Below the pieces are notes generated by a model. It did not search any database and was not told the DNA's origin. It saw nothing but the letters and a program-made list of their open reading frames with translations. Positions 46,871 to 57,803 of a stretch of 64,000 bases of DNA are shown piece after piece (the first letter of the stretch is position 1; each line of letters begins with the position of its first letter). A program made the position numbers and the translations under genes. The DNA is from CAWINX01 sp963837585 (GTDB taxonomy: Bacteria; Actinomycetota; Thermoleophilia; Solirubrobacterales; 70-9), in assembly GCA_963837585.1 (NCBI GenBank), contig CAWINX010000003.1, positions 682,001 through 746,000 on the forward strand. The letters run 5' to 3'.

Positions 46871-47098
46871 CGCTTGGCTGGTCCTCACTTGGCGGCGCGC
46901 CCAAGCCCCTGGGCGCGTTCGATTAACCGGTCTCACTCCCTTACGAAGAGCCAAAGCAGCCTAATGGGCACGCGCCCGCGATGCCTTTGTACCCGAGTAC
47001 AAGGATCGCCGGGCGCCTTTGTCCCGGGCGTCGCCCTGCGGCCGCCACTCAGCCACCTATAGCCTTGCGCGCGTTCACTACCCCGAGGAAGGGCAAGC
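46871..47098. promoter_or_regulatory. Divergent intergenic region of glnN with an inverted repeat
   Basis: 228 bp without a gene. It must carry the glnN promoter and that of the hydroxyacyl-CoA dehydrogenase fusion. The inverted repeat CCTTTGTAC-CCGA-GTACAAGG at 46984-47004 could be a regulator site for either gene. A second G/C-rich partial palindrome (GGGCGCCTTTGTCCCGGGCG) follows at about 47012-47031. Confidence 0.45.
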
Positions 47099-49100
<2,002 letters not shown>

Positions 49101-49110
49101 GGGGCGAGCG

Positions 49111-49455
49111 CTAGGTCTGCGGCTGAGGCGCTGGAGCCGCGGCGCCGATTCCGGCGTTGCGGCAAGCCTCGTCGATGAAGCGGGAGCCGGGGTCGGTCAT
49201 GCCGGCGTGCCTGGCGCAGGCGCGCTCCGCCTCGGCGCCGCAGGCCTTGAACGGCTCGGTTCCCATCACACCGGGAATCTGCGTCGAGATGCAGCCCGAG
49301 GCCGTCGCCGGCTCGGTGTCGCCGGCCGTCGCCAGGACCAGCCCGGCGATGATCACAAAGGTCAGGGCGAGCCCTGCGAGCACGACGTTCCGCTCCCGCG
49401 TTGTAAGTCTGCGCAGCGGCGTGTTGACGCGCTGCCAGTGTCCCTCCATCGGCAT
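49111..49455 (-). CDS. Small membrane-anchored Cys-containing protein
   Basis: About 114 residues: a short cytoplasmic N-terminus, one membrane helix (NVVLAGLALTFVIIAGLVLA), then an extracytoplasmic part with four Cys (SGCISTQ, KACGAE, RACARH, DEACRN), probably two disulfides, and an Ala/Pro tail. I do not recognise a family. ATG 49455 or 49449 could be the start. It is convergent with the fatty-acid fusion gene and divergent from amt. Confidence 0.5.
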   Translation of the reverse strand: MPMEGHWQRVNTPLRRLTTRERNVVLAGLALTFVIIAGLVLATAGDTEPATASGCISTQIPGVMGTEPFKACGAEAERACARHAGMTDPGSRFIDEACRNAGIGAAAPAPQPQT

Positions 49456-49659
49456 GGTGCCGCAGACTAGCGGCTTCCGCGGGAGGGCATTCCGCCAATC
49501 TGGCGAACCTTTCGCGCCGATCTTTAGACGCGTGTACGTGGTGGCCTTCGCGGTGAACCGGCAGGGTGCGATGTCAATGCGACAGGGCGAATCGATGCCG
49601 CGTGGGAGGCGAATGATGCATCCGGCGGCGCCCTCCAATCAGAAAGGAACCCCGGATCT

Positions 49660-51015
49660 ATGGATTGGTTGAGTCCAGGCGACAATGCTTGGCAGCTCAC
49701 AGCGGCGACATTCGTCGGCCTGATGAGCGTGCCCGGACTGGTCGTCCTCTATGGCGGTGTGATGCAGAAACGCTGGTCCGTGAACTCGATGATGCTGTCA
49801 TTCATCGCGTTCGCGCTTGTGCTGGTGGCCTGGTGCCTGTACGGCTTCAAACTGGGCTTCGGAAGCGCACAGCACATATTTGGAGCGAGCGGCGGTGATT
49901 TCCTCGCCAACATGTGGGGCAAGCCGGGCTCGATCCTCAGCAGCAATTCGCTGATCGGACAAGGCAACATACCCAGCCTCGGCGACGCCGGGAAGATGGT
50001 CTTCCCGATGTCGACTCTGGCGTACTTCCAGATCGTCTTCGCGGCGATCACGCCAATTCTGATGCTCGGGTCGATTCTGGGCCGCGTCAACTTCAAGGCG
50101 TGGATTCCGTTCGTGCTGCTCTGGACGACATTCGTCTACTCGGTCAACGCCTTCCTCATCTGGGGTGGCGGCTACTTCGCCCAGCAGGGCGCGCTCGACT
50201 TCTCCGGCGGCTACGTGATCCACCTCGCCGCGGGCGTCTCGGGCTTTGTCGCTGCGGCGGTGATCGGCCCCCGGCTCCAGCGTGACCGCGAGGTCGACGC
50301 ACCGAACAACCTGGCGATGGTCGCGGTCGGAGCGGGTCTGCTCTGGCTCGGCTGGAACGGGTTCAACGGCGGCGATCCCTACCTCGCCAATGCGATTGCC
50401 GGCGCGGCGGTTCTCAACACGAACCTCTGCACCGCGGTGGCCTTCCTGGTCTGGGTCGCCTGGGACTACGCGACCGGTCGCAAGCCGAGCCTGATCGGCA
50501 GCGTCAACGGGATGATCACCGGCCTGGTGGCGATCACCCCCGGCGCCGGTTACGTCAACGGCTGGGGCGCGATTGCGATTGGCGCCATTGCCGCAACGCT
50601 CGTCTACTTCGCGCTCAACTACCTGAGCCGGATGCGGCCCTTCCGCAACGTAGACGACACCCTCGGCGTCGTCTACACCCACGGCTTCGCCGGCGTCGCC
50701 GGCGGCCTGCTCGTCGGAGTGTTCTCCAACTCCGCGATGGGCGCCGTGCCGGGGCTGATCTCCGGCGGCGGCGGCGAGCTGCTCAAGTGGCAGGCCCTCA
50801 CCGCGCTGTGGGTGATCGTGTTCTGTGTGATCGGCACGTTCATCCTCCTGAAGATCGTTGGCCTGTTCGTCCCGCTGCGGATGAGCGAGGAGGACATGGA
50901 GACCGGCGACATCGCCGTCCACGGTCACGAGGTCTACCCGTCCGACGTGCCTTCCCTGGGGTACCCGGACGGCGTGGGGTCGGCGGCTCCGGCTGCGGCT
51001 GGAGGCGCCACATAG
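49660..51015 (+). CDS. amt: Ammonium transporter, Amt/MEP/Rh family
   Basis: A 451-residue channel-like ammonium transporter with about eleven membrane segments. It keeps the His pair of the pore (GGYVIHLAAGVSGF and GVVYTHGFAGVAGGLLVG) and the signature FKAWIPFVLLWTTFVY. The cytoplasmic tail is acidic and ends in an Ala-rich stretch. No GlnK (PII) gene follows, unlike the usual glnK-amtB operon. A pair of terminator hairpins lies after the stop. Confidence 0.94.
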   Translation: MDWLSPGDNAWQLTAATFVGLMSVPGLVVLYGGVMQKRWSVNSMMLSFIAFALVLVAWCLYGFKLGFGSAQHIFGASGGDFLANMWGKPGSILSSNSLIGQGNIPSLGDAGKMVFPMSTLAYFQIVFAAITPILMLGSILGRVNFKAWIPFVLLWTTFVYSVNAFLIWGGGYFAQQGALDFSGGYVIHLAAGVSGFVAAAVIGPRLQRDREVDAPNNLAMVAVGAGLLWLGWNGFNGGDPYLANAIAGAAVLNTNLCTAVAFLVWVAWDYATGRKPSLIGSVNGMITGLVAITPGAGYVNGWGAIAIGAIAATLVYFALNYLSRMRPFRNVDDTLGVVYTHGFAGVAGGLLVGVFSNSAMGAVPGLISGGGGELLKWQALTALWVIVFCVIGTFILLKIVGLFVPLRMSEEDMETGDIAVHGHEVYPSDVPSLGYPDGVGSAAPAAAGGAT

Positions 51016-51021
51016 GGCAAA

Positions 51022-51103
51022 GCGGCAGCACTCTCCTGCTGCCGCGCGAACACACACCACCAAACGGAACCGCCCCCGCCAACCCCGGGGGCGGTTCCCG
51101 TTT
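51022..51103 (+). terminator. Two tandem hairpins after amt
   Basis: The first stem is GCGGCAGCA-CTCTCC-TGCTGCCGC (51022-51045 region). The second and stronger pairs AAACGGAACCGCCCCCG with CGGGGGCGGTTCCCGTTT (51062-51103) with one bulged G, ending in a short T-run. It lies just before the end of the convergent LysR gene, so it may work for both. Confidence 0.75.
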
Positions 51104-51112
51104 CGGGGCGAG

Positions 51113-52057
51113 TCAGGCGCCGACGATGCGCGAGGTGTCAGGCGAGCTCGTCGGGCGAGGGCGAGACTCCTCGCGCAGCACGTCGAGCATCGTCGCCACC
51201 GCGGGGGTGACGGGCGCCCCGCGGCGGGTCGCGGCAAGGACCTTGCGGACGGGGCTGTGCGGGTGCAGGGCGCGGATCCGGATGTCGTCGCGGACCGTCG
51301 AAAGCGCCAGTTGGGGGATCAGCGCAACGCCGACTCCCGCCGCCACGAGGCCCTGGACGGTCTGGTAATCGTCGCTCTCGAAGGAGACGCTGGGCTCGAA
51401 TCCCGCGGCGTGACAGGAGCGAACGACGTGGCGGGCGCAGGGGCTCGTCTCCGAAGTCTGCACCCAAGATTCGCCGCTGAGGTCCTCGAGGCGTAGCTCC
51501 TCACGACCCGCGAGCCGATGGTCCTTTGGCAGCGCAAGGTGCAGCGGATCGTCGAACAGCTCGAAGCGGCGCATCCCGGCCCCGAGCTTCTCCCCGACTC
51601 CGGGGAACTCGAAGAGAAGGACCAGATCGAACTCGCCGGTCCGCAGGCGCGCCGCGATCTCCTCCGGCTCGCCTTCGGCGAGGGTGACGTCGACGGCCGG
51701 GTGGGAGGCGCTGAAGGCGGCGATCGCCAGCGGCATCAGCGTTGCGCCGGCGGTCGGGAAGGAGGCGATTCGCAGATGTCCCCCGCGCCCACCGGCGATT
51801 GCCGCGACCTCGGCCTCGGCGGCCTCCATCCGCGCCAGGATTCCCTCCGCGTGGTTGACCAGCGCGGCGCCGGCAGCGGTGGGGCGGACGCCGCGGCGGT
51901 CGCGTTCGATCAGCGAGACCCCGCCGAGCTCACCCTCCAGCGTCGCGATCGCCTGGGAGACGGCCGACTGCGAGTAGGAGAGGGAGTCGGCCGCGGCAGA
52001 GAAGGACCCGCTCGAGATCACCTCTCGCAGAACGTTGAGGCGGCCGGCGTTCAACAT
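51113..52057 (-). CDS. LysR-family transcriptional regulator
   Basis: A 314-residue LysR regulator. The N-terminal winged helix is RLNVLREVISSGSFSAAADSLSYSQSAVSQAIATLE, with the usual linker helix, followed by a two-lobed effector domain (LRIASFPTAGATLMPLAI, FDLVLLFEF, SYQTVQGLVAAGVGVALIPQLAL-like segment). Target and effector are unknown; the divergently transcribed neighbour encodes a UspA-like protein and is the first candidate target. A palindrome overlaps its own start codon, which suggests autoregulation. Confidence 0.93.
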   Translation of the reverse strand: MLNAGRLNVLREVISSGSFSAAADSLSYSQSAVSQAIATLEGELGGVSLIERDRRGVRPTAAGAALVNHAEGILARMEAAEAEVAAIAGGRGGHLRIASFPTAGATLMPLAIAAFSASHPAVDVTLAEGEPEEIAARLRTGEFDLVLLFEFPGVGEKLGAGMRRFELFDDPLHLALPKDHRLAGREELRLEDLSGESWVQTSETSPCARHVVRSCHAAGFEPSVSFESDDYQTVQGLVAAGVGVALIPQLALSTVRDDIRIRALHPHSPVRKVLAATRRGAPVTPAVATMLDVLREESRPRPTSSPDTSRIVGA

Positions 52058-52070
52058 AAGTAAAGCTTAT
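52056..52070. promoter_or_regulatory. LysR-type palindrome ATAAG-n5-CTTAT
   Basis: A 15-bp T-N11-A type site (ATAAGTAAAGCTTAT) overlapping the start codon of the LysR gene, about 100 bp upstream of the UspA-like gene. Position and shape fit an autoregulatory LysR site. Confidence 0.5.
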
Positions 52071-52166
52071 CTAACAAACAAGTATTAACAGTTGCACTGA
52101 TGTAAGGCAGCTGAGACGATCGGCGCGAGCTTCGTTCATCACCTTCGAATCGACAAGGAGAACACC

Positions 52167-52841
52167 ATGCCCCCGAAGATCATCGTTTCCTACGACGACA
52201 CCGACAACGACCGCGACGCCCTCGCCCTCGGCCGGTTGCTCGCCTACTCCGGCGGTGAGCTCTCGCTCGCCTACGTACGGCATTCGCACCTGCCGGAGGA
52301 CGAGCGCGAGGCCGACGAGGAGAAGCAGGCCGAAGAGCTGCTGGCTCGTGGCGCCGCCGAGATCGGCGCGCCCGACATGCCGCGACACGTCGCCTTCGAC
52401 GCCTCGACCAGCGAGGGCCTCTACGCACTTGCGATGAAGGAGAACGCCGACGTCGTGGTATTCGGCTCCGACTACCGGACTGCTCCGGGCACACTCAAGC
52501 CCGGCATCGCAGCCCACAAATTGCTGCTCGGCGGGCCCGCGGCGGTCGCCGTCGCGCCGGCGGACTTGCGCTCGCGCCCCTCGGTCAGCGTCAACACGAT
52601 CGGCGTCCTCGCCGAGGGCGACCCGGCGGCCAGCGCGACCGCACAGAGCCTGGCCGGCGCGCTCGGCGCCGGCGTCGTGGAGTTCACGAACCAGCCGGTC
52701 GACCTGCTCGTGGTCGGCTCGCGCCCCGAGTCCCCGCAGGGCCACGTCACCCTCAGCGCCGCCAGCGACTACGCGGTCGAGGCGGCCACCTATCCGGTGG
52801 TGGTCATTCCTCGCGGGGTGACGGTTCAGTTCGCGGCGTAG
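52167..52841 (+). CDS. Universal-stress-protein (UspA)-like protein
   Basis: A 224-residue protein with two Usp-like halves. The first begins PKIIVSYDDTDNDRDALALGRLLAYSGGELSLAYV and holds ENADVVVFGSDYRTAPGTLKPGIAAHKLLLGGPAAVAVAP, resembling the UspA nucleotide-binding end (G-2x-G-9x-G region) in degenerate form. The second half (VNTIGVLAEGDPAASATAQSLAGALGAGVVEF) is shorter. ATP binding is uncertain. AAGGAGAAC precedes the ATG. It is divergent from the LysR gene. Confidence 0.82.
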   Translation: MPPKIIVSYDDTDNDRDALALGRLLAYSGGELSLAYVRHSHLPEDEREADEEKQAEELLARGAAEIGAPDMPRHVAFDASTSEGLYALAMKENADVVVFGSDYRTAPGTLKPGIAAHKLLLGGPAAVAVAPADLRSRPSVSVNTIGVLAEGDPAASATAQSLAGALGAGVVEFTNQPVDLLVVGSRPESPQGHVTLSAASDYAVEAATYPVVVIPRGVTVQFAA

Positions 52842-53295
52842 GTTCCGGCAGTTCGGTAACGAGGATGACGGCCGCGACCTCCGGGTCGCGGTCGTCGATC
52901 CATCGCCGCGCCTCCTTCCAGGAGATTCGGCTCGCCTCGGGGTCCAGGCCGATCTCGGCCACCGTCCGCTCCGCCGCTTCGGCCGCGCCGACCACGATCA
53001 CGCTGGTCGCGCCGGTTTCGGCCTTCTCGGCCGTCGCCGTGACCAGTTCACGGGTTACCGCCTTGGCTGAGCGCTCCGCGTTCGACCATCCCTGACCGAA
53101 GGAGAGCTCTGGATTCCCAAGGGTCGGACCTTCGAGGATCTTGATGCTGCTCTTGCGCGGTTGCCACTCGCGGTCGCCCAGCTCGATCGTCAGGTCCGAT
53201 ACCCAGCGCTCGACGAGGCGCTGTATCTCCGCCTCCTCGAGGTTGAAGGTCCGAGCACGGTTCATGCCGGAGCTGATCTCGACGTGAAAGGCCAT
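52804..53295 (-). CDS. Conserved protein of unknown function
   Basis: A 163-residue soluble protein beginning MAFHVEISSGMNRARTFNLEEAEIQRLVERWV, with a central strand WQPRKSSIKILEGP and a later TGATSVIVVGAAEAAERTVAEIG. It has no known motif that I can name. The end overlaps the UspA-like gene by 38 bp, an arrangement seen at several convergent gene pairs in this window. Start ATG 53295 is the first in frame. Confidence 0.5.
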   Translation of the reverse strand: MAFHVEISSGMNRARTFNLEEAEIQRLVERWVSDLTIELGDREWQPRKSSIKILEGPTLGNPELSFGQGWSNAERSAKAVTRELVTATAEKAETGATSVIVVGAAEAAERTVAEIGLDPEASRISWKEARRWIDDRDPEVAAVILVTELPEPTPRTEPSPREE

Positions 53296-53341
53296 GGGCG
53301 GACCGAACCCTAAGGGTCAGGCAGACCCTATGCTGCCCGCC

Positions 53342-53999
53342 ATGGCGACGCCCCTTCCCGACGCGGTCGTGTTCGACAACGACGGTCTGCTGCTCGACAC
53401 CGAGTCGGTTTGGACGCGGGCGGAGCAGGATCTCTTCGAGCGCCGTGGGATCGAGTTCACTCCGGAGCACAAGCGGGAGCTGGTCGGCACCTCGGCGGAG
53501 ATCGCCGGCGCGGTACTGGAGCGCCGGCTCGAAGAGCCCGGCCGCGCCGCCGAGCTGATCGAGGAGCTGAACGCCCTGGTGGTCGCCGAGCTGGAACACG
53601 GGGTCGAGGCGATGGTCGGCGCGCGCGAGCTGTTGCACGCTCTGCGGTCTCGAGGGACGCCGATCGGGCTCGTTTCCAACTCGCCGCTGGTCTTCGTGCG
53701 CCGCTCGCTGGAGATCGTCGGCTTCGCGGACCACTTCGACGTCGTCCTCAGCGCTCACGAGGTGGCGGCGCCCAAGCCGGCGCCCGATCCCTACCTCGAG
53801 GCGTGCCGGCGCCTCGGGGTCGAGCCGGGCCCTTCGGTCGTCGCGCTGGAGGACTCGCCGACCGGCGTCGCCGCGGCGCGGGCCGCCGGGCTGACCGTGA
53901 TCGGCGTGCCCTCGCTGGAGGACATCGCCCTAGAGGAAGCCCACCACATCGCCGACATCGCTGCTCGACGAGGTGGTTGCTCGTCACCTGGTTCTTTGA
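53342..53999 (+). CDS. HAD-superfamily phosphatase (beta-phosphoglucomutase-like), probable frameshift at the end
   Basis: A haloacid-dehalogenase-type hydrolase of about 218 residues with motif I VVFDNDGLLLDTE (DxD nucleophile and acid), motif II IGLVSNSP, Lys in APKPAPDPYLEACRRLG and motif IV ALEDSPTGVAAARAAG. It likely acts on a sugar phosphate. The frame as read gives an atypical end; one extra base near 53960 would restore LLDEVVARHLVL and the TGA at 53997-53999. TATGCT lies 7 nt before ATG 53342, pointing to leaderless transcription and supporting that start. Confidence 0.85.
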
Positions 54000-54029
54000 G
54001 CGGGGTGAGGGCGGATGCCTCGCCCTGAC

Positions 54030-54057
54030 AAGTGCCGGTCTAATTAGACCGGCACTT
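54030..54057. terminator. Perfect palindrome between convergent genes
   Basis: AAGTGCCGGTCTAA followed by its exact reverse complement, 28 bp with no spacer, so the loop is the TAATTA centre. It lies 30 bp after the corrected HAD end and contains the stop codon of the minus-strand gene ending at 54044. It probably ends transcription from both sides. Confidence 0.65.
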
Positions 54058-54860
54058 TGAGTATCCGCCAGTTCGAGGCACCGCCCTCACCCCGAAGGAC
54101 GCGGCGGCGGCGGAGGACTCGCTCGCAGAGCGAGAGGAGCTCGTGGACGGAAGCGAGTGAGCTCTCGTTGAGTGGACCGCGCAGCGCTTCGTCGGCTGCC
54201 ACGCGCACATCGTCGCGACGGGCCTCAAGCGTCGCCATGTCCTCGTCGTGGGCCGGGGTCCTTGACGGCGCCGGCCAGCTCGGCCAGCAGCGCCTCCAGG
54301 CCTACTTGTAGCTGTAGTGCCGCTTCGCGGTTGCGGCCGGCGTCCAGGTCCGCCCTGGCTCGCAGCAGCAGGGTCTCGCAGGCGTCGATCTGCTCGCGCC
54401 CGCCGAGGACTGCGGCGGTTCTCTCCAGGGGCCGGAGCTCTTCGGTGCGCTGCCGTCGCCGCGAGGCGCCGGTCGCCCACACGTCGACCTCCCGTGCCGC
54501 GGTGAAGCGTCCCGCCGCCACCTCTTCGCCCTCGCCGAAGCCGATTCGCACCGCCACCGCGCGCTCCGGGACGAGCTCGTGCACGCGCGGGTCGGCGCTC
54601 GCCGCACCGTGGGCGTGAAGTGCCAGGTTGAGCAGGCCTATCCCTTCGTAGACAAGGTCATCGGTCGTCTCTTCGCCCTCCAGCGCCCGCTCGAGCCAGG
54701 CCGCCGCCTCCGCCTCGTCGGCGAAGGGCTCGAAGGCGCGCACAGCGGTCGCCCGGGTCAACGGGAGCGACTCGAGCTCAGTGCCGGGCGACGCCGGTCG
54801 TGGCCGACGACGACGTCGGCCGGGAGGCGGCGGCGCTCCGTCGGTCGCGACGACCAGCAC
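54044..54860 (-). CDS. Conserved protein of unknown function, one frameshift
   Basis: The coding signal starts before GTG 54860: the same frame upstream reads PLFGFAQFEFAGTIALPDG after the stop of the wall-hydrolase gene, so the true N-terminus may lie near 54960-54985, where I see only rare start codons. The body is Arg- and Glu-rich with long helices (ALQLQVGLEALLAELAGAV). Near 54245 the frame changes; with one base removed it continues as MATLEARRDDVRVAADEAL through LLSLCERVLRRRRVLRGEGG to the stop at 54044. No known family. Confidence 0.55.
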
Positions 54861-54989
54861 GCTTTCCCCGGCCGCGTCCCCATCCAGGCGCGCCAGGTAG
54901 CGGCCGTCCGGCAGCGCGATCGTGCCGGCGAACTCGAATTGGGCGAAGCCGAAGAGCGGAGCCAGAAGCCCGGATTCTCCCGGACGAGG

Positions 54990-57266
54990 CTAGTCGCCGC
55001 TCGGCAGCTTGCCTCCGGCTCCGCCGTGCTTGCCGTGCTTCGCGGGCAGCGAGTACTTCGACGGCGCGGTCGGCACGCGGGGGTTATCGATTTGGCCGAG
55101 CTGGTTGGTCAGCCGCAGCCACTGCTTGGGCCCGAGCAGTGCCTCGAACTGTTGGCTGAACGGGCCTCCGATCGGGCGATAGCCGACGTGGACGTGGTTG
55201 TAGTGGTCGGGCAGTGCGAAGCTGGTCGGCCCCGGCAGGTCCTCGAGCGAGATCACCTGATGGGGATGCATGGTGCCCTGAAGCGCCAGCACGGTTTTGA
55301 TCAGGTCGTCGGTCGGCGTGCCCGGGCCCTGGTGGCCGGTCACCACGACGCCGTTGATGATCGCGATGTCGACCGCGTCGCCGGTCGAGTGCTCGGAGAC
55401 GTTGCCTGAGGCGGTCATGATGCTGTGGCCGCACTTCAGCGCGGTGATCGTCAGCGTGAAGCCTTTCGAGGTCAGGTACTCGAGCATCGCCATTACGCGG
55501 CGGTCGATCTGGCCGGTTGCGATGTCGGTTCGCCCGCAGGGATAGATCGAGAGGTCCTTGTCGGCGAGGACCCGTTTTTGCAGCTGCTCCTTGGAGAGCA
55601 GCAGGACACCGGCGCCGCCGAGGTCTTTGACGAAGGGGTTCTTGCCCTTGGCTCGGTAGATGGCCGTCGCTTCCAAGAGCTTCCAGCCGTCGAGGATCGG
55701 CTTCGGGTCGATCCGCGGCGCCCCGCGCCCGGCGGGGCGGATCGAGAAGTTGATGTGGGGGTCGACATTGCCCTGGCTCCTCCCGATCCGGGCAAGCACG
55801 GTGCCGGCGATAACCTTCGAGCCGACCTTGAGGGTTCCGTCGGCGCCCGTCGCGCCGGCGCTGTCCACCGACTGGCGGGCCTGCGTGCGCTGGTCGGAGT
55901 GCACCCGGCTCGGCAGGGCGTAGAGGCGGGGGCGGATGTTCTCGCTGTCGACCGGGACGCGTTTCTCACGGCCGGTCGGCATCACCACCGAGCGGTGGCT
56001 GCGGATGACCTTGCCGAGCTTTGCGTAGGTGTAGCGGTTGCCGTAGGCGTCCTCGAGGACCACGTAGCGCCCGAGTCGCTTGGAGCGGCCCATCTTCTGA
56101 ATCACTCCGTCGTTGACGGCGACGACCGGGGCGCCGGTGGCGGCGAAGATGTTGATCCCGCGTCGGGTCGGCGAGGAGGCGATCACATTCGATGCGCTCG
56201 CGCCCTGACCTTTGCGCAGCGCCTCGCGGACCGAGACATCGTCGGCGTAGCGCGCGTTGGCGGCGACCGGGAAGTGGGCGCCCTCGGTGAGGCCGGTCAG
56301 CGAGCCGACCAGGTCGGACGGGAGCTTTCCGTAGGCCCTCGCTCCGGCCAGCACTTCCTGCACATACCAGTCGGCGTGGTTGTAGGCGAGGATCGCGTTG
56401 TAGAGGTGGGCTTTGCCGCCGGCTGCCTTCAGGTAGCGAGCGGCGGCGCAGATCGCGTCGACCGGGTTGTAGGGGTCCTTACGCCCATCGCCGTTGGCGT
56501 CGACGCCGTAGGTCGCCCAGGTGGAGGGGATGAACTGCATCCAGCCGACGGCGCCGGCGGTGGAGACGTTGAGGTTGGTGCCGAAGGCGGTCTCGATTTT
56601 GTTGATCGAGGCGAGCACCTCCCAGGGGATGTCGTACTCGGTGCCGCAGGCCTGATAGATCGGCAGCAGGAAGGGCGGGATTTCGAAGGAGTCGATGACG
56701 AAGTTGGGGACTCCGATCGGGCTGGGGCCGAAGGTCGCGATCGTCGCATTCGGATTGGAAGCGCTCGGCGAGCCGCCGTTCGAGAATCCGGTGCCGCCGC
56801 TTGAGCCCACGCTGGGAGCCTGGACGCCCGCGGTCGCCGCCGGGAAGTTGACGCCGCCGTTGGCGCTTCCGTTGCTGCTCGGCGCTTTGACCGCCTGATT
56901 GCTGTGGGCGGTCGGGCCCTTGCTCTGCGGAGGGGCAAGGGTGGAGTTGGAGTGGAGGGTTGAGTCGGAGGCGGGCGGCTGGGGGTTTGGGTTCGGAGCG
57001 GGCGGCGTCGGCGCCTCGCTGGTGTCGGTGGGCTTGGTGCAGTCGGGATCGGCCATGTCGACCAGGCCGTCGCCGTCGTCGTCGATCCCGTTCGAGCAGG
57101 CGGGGGTCTGGACCGACGGAAGCGGGGTGGTCGAGAGGCCGGTCGTGGGGGTGGAGGTCGTTCCGCTGGTCGTGGTGAGCGGATCGGCGCCGGCGATGCC
57201 TACGCCGAGCGCCGTGACGACGGCGAAGCCGGCGAGGGCGATGATCAGTGCGAGCTTGTCTCTCAT
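54990..57266 (-). CDS. Multidomain cell-wall hydrolase: transglycosylase + M23-like + VanY/M15-like
   Basis: A 758-residue exported protein. Order: signal peptide, a Thr/Pro-rich linker holding CSNGIDDDGDGLVDMADPDC (a Ca2+-type Asp-rich motif), a long Ser/Asn-rich linker, a lytic-transglycosylase domain (SINKIETAFGTNLNVSTAGAVGWMQFIPSTWATYG with catalytic Glu), an M23/LytM-like domain in which the usual His ligands are replaced (PVVAVNDGVIQK, DPHINFSI), and a C-terminal domain like VanY/M15 peptidases (SEHSTGDAVDIA ... HYNHVHVGY). It should cleave both glycan and peptide parts of peptidoglycan. ATG 57266 gives the best signal peptide. Confidence 0.82.
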   Translation of the reverse strand: MRDKLALIIALAGFAVVTALGVGIAGADPLTTTSGTTSTPTTGLSTTPLPSVQTPACSNGIDDDGDGLVDMADPDCTKPTDTSEAPTPPAPNPNPQPPASDSTLHSNSTLAPPQSKGPTAHSNQAVKAPSSNGSANGGVNFPAATAGVQAPSVGSSGGTGFSNGGSPSASNPNATIATFGPSPIGVPNFVIDSFEIPPFLLPIYQACGTEYDIPWEVLASINKIETAFGTNLNVSTAGAVGWMQFIPSTWATYGVDANGDGRKDPYNPVDAICAAARYLKAAGGKAHLYNAILAYNHADWYVQEVLAGARAYGKLPSDLVGSLTGLTEGAHFPVAANARYADDVSVREALRKGQGASASNVIASSPTRRGINIFAATGAPVVAVNDGVIQKMGRSKRLGRYVVLEDAYGNRYTYAKLGKVIRSHRSVVMPTGREKRVPVDSENIRPRLYALPSRVHSDQRTQARQSVDSAGATGADGTLKVGSKVIAGTVLARIGRSQGNVDPHINFSIRPAGRGAPRIDPKPILDGWKLLEATAIYRAKGKNPFVKDLGGAGVLLLSKEQLQKRVLADKDLSIYPCGRTDIATGQIDRRVMAMLEYLTSKGFTLTITALKCGHSIMTASGNVSEHSTGDAVDIAIINGVVVTGHQGPGTPTDDLIKTVLALQGTMHPHQVISLEDLPGPTSFALPDHYNHVHVGYRPIGGPFSQQFEALLGPKQWLRLTNQLGQIDNPRVPTAPSKYSLPAKHGKHGGAGGKLPSGD

Positions 57267-57473
57267 CCCTAAACGCCTCGATGCCCGTAGCCACGGATCG
57301 CGTAACCCGTGTCCGCTCTCTCCCCGCGCAACAGGCACGACCACGCTACTCGTTCCATGGGGGGTCCGCAACGGATCGAACCGCCCCCCAACAAGGCCTT
57401 AATCAACGTTGTCTCCATGCCTGTAGGGCGGGAGGATTTCAGCTCTCTCGGATGCGCTCGTTAAGCTGGCGTA
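57267..57473. other. Divergent intergenic leader of the wall hydrolase
   Basis: 207 bp between two divergent starts. On the minus strand it forms the leader of the wall-hydrolase gene and holds a strong hairpin (G6 paired with C6 around CGGTTCGATCCGTTGCGGA, about 57358-57388). Actinobacterial muralytic genes often carry c-di-AMP riboswitches; I do not recognise that core here. The plus-strand gene has its own TAAGCT box at 57462-57467. Confidence 0.35.
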
Positions 57474-57794
57474 ATGAGCGCCGAGACGGATGATCAGGAC
57501 GGGCTAAGGGCTCGCAGCGAACAGGCGATCACCGAAATCGCGCAGGCGCTGCTCGACAGCCAGGTGCTGGAGAACGCGGTCTCGGCCGCGTTCGGCGCGC
57601 GGGAGAAGGCGGTTGAGGCCCAGCACGCGGCGATGGGCGCCCTGAATCTGCCCTCGGCTGGTGACGTTGAGCGGTTGGAGCGCCGGTTGCGCTCCTTTTC
57701 GCAGCGCCTCGAAGAGGTAGAGGAGCAGATCGATCAGGTCGTCGGCGATATCGCCGAGATTCGGCGCCGTTTGGCGAATTTGGACAAAGACTAA
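57474..57794 (+). CDS. Coiled-coil protein
   Basis: A 106-residue helical protein with heptad-like runs: ITEIAQALLDSQVLENAVSAAFGAREKAVEA and VERLERRLRSFSQRLEEVEEQIDQVVGDIAEIRRRL. It has no Cys, no membrane segment and no catalytic motif. The composition recalls phasin-like or small scaffold proteins, but the assignment is open. A TAAGCT box ends 6 nt before ATG 57474, suggesting leaderless transcription. It ends 9 bp before the convergent PNP-like gene. Confidence 0.6.
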   Translation: MSAETDDQDGLRARSEQAITEIAQALLDSQVLENAVSAAFGAREKAVEAQHAAMGALNLPSAGDVERLERRLRSFSQRLEEVEEQIDQVVGDIAEIRRRLANLDKD

Positions 57795-57803
57795 CCCTCG
57801 ACT

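Noticed and set aside
57267..57473. c-di-AMP (ydaO-type) riboswitch upstream of the wall hydrolase
   Set aside because: The position is right and the leader can fold, but I could not find the conserved core, so I list it only as a structured leader.
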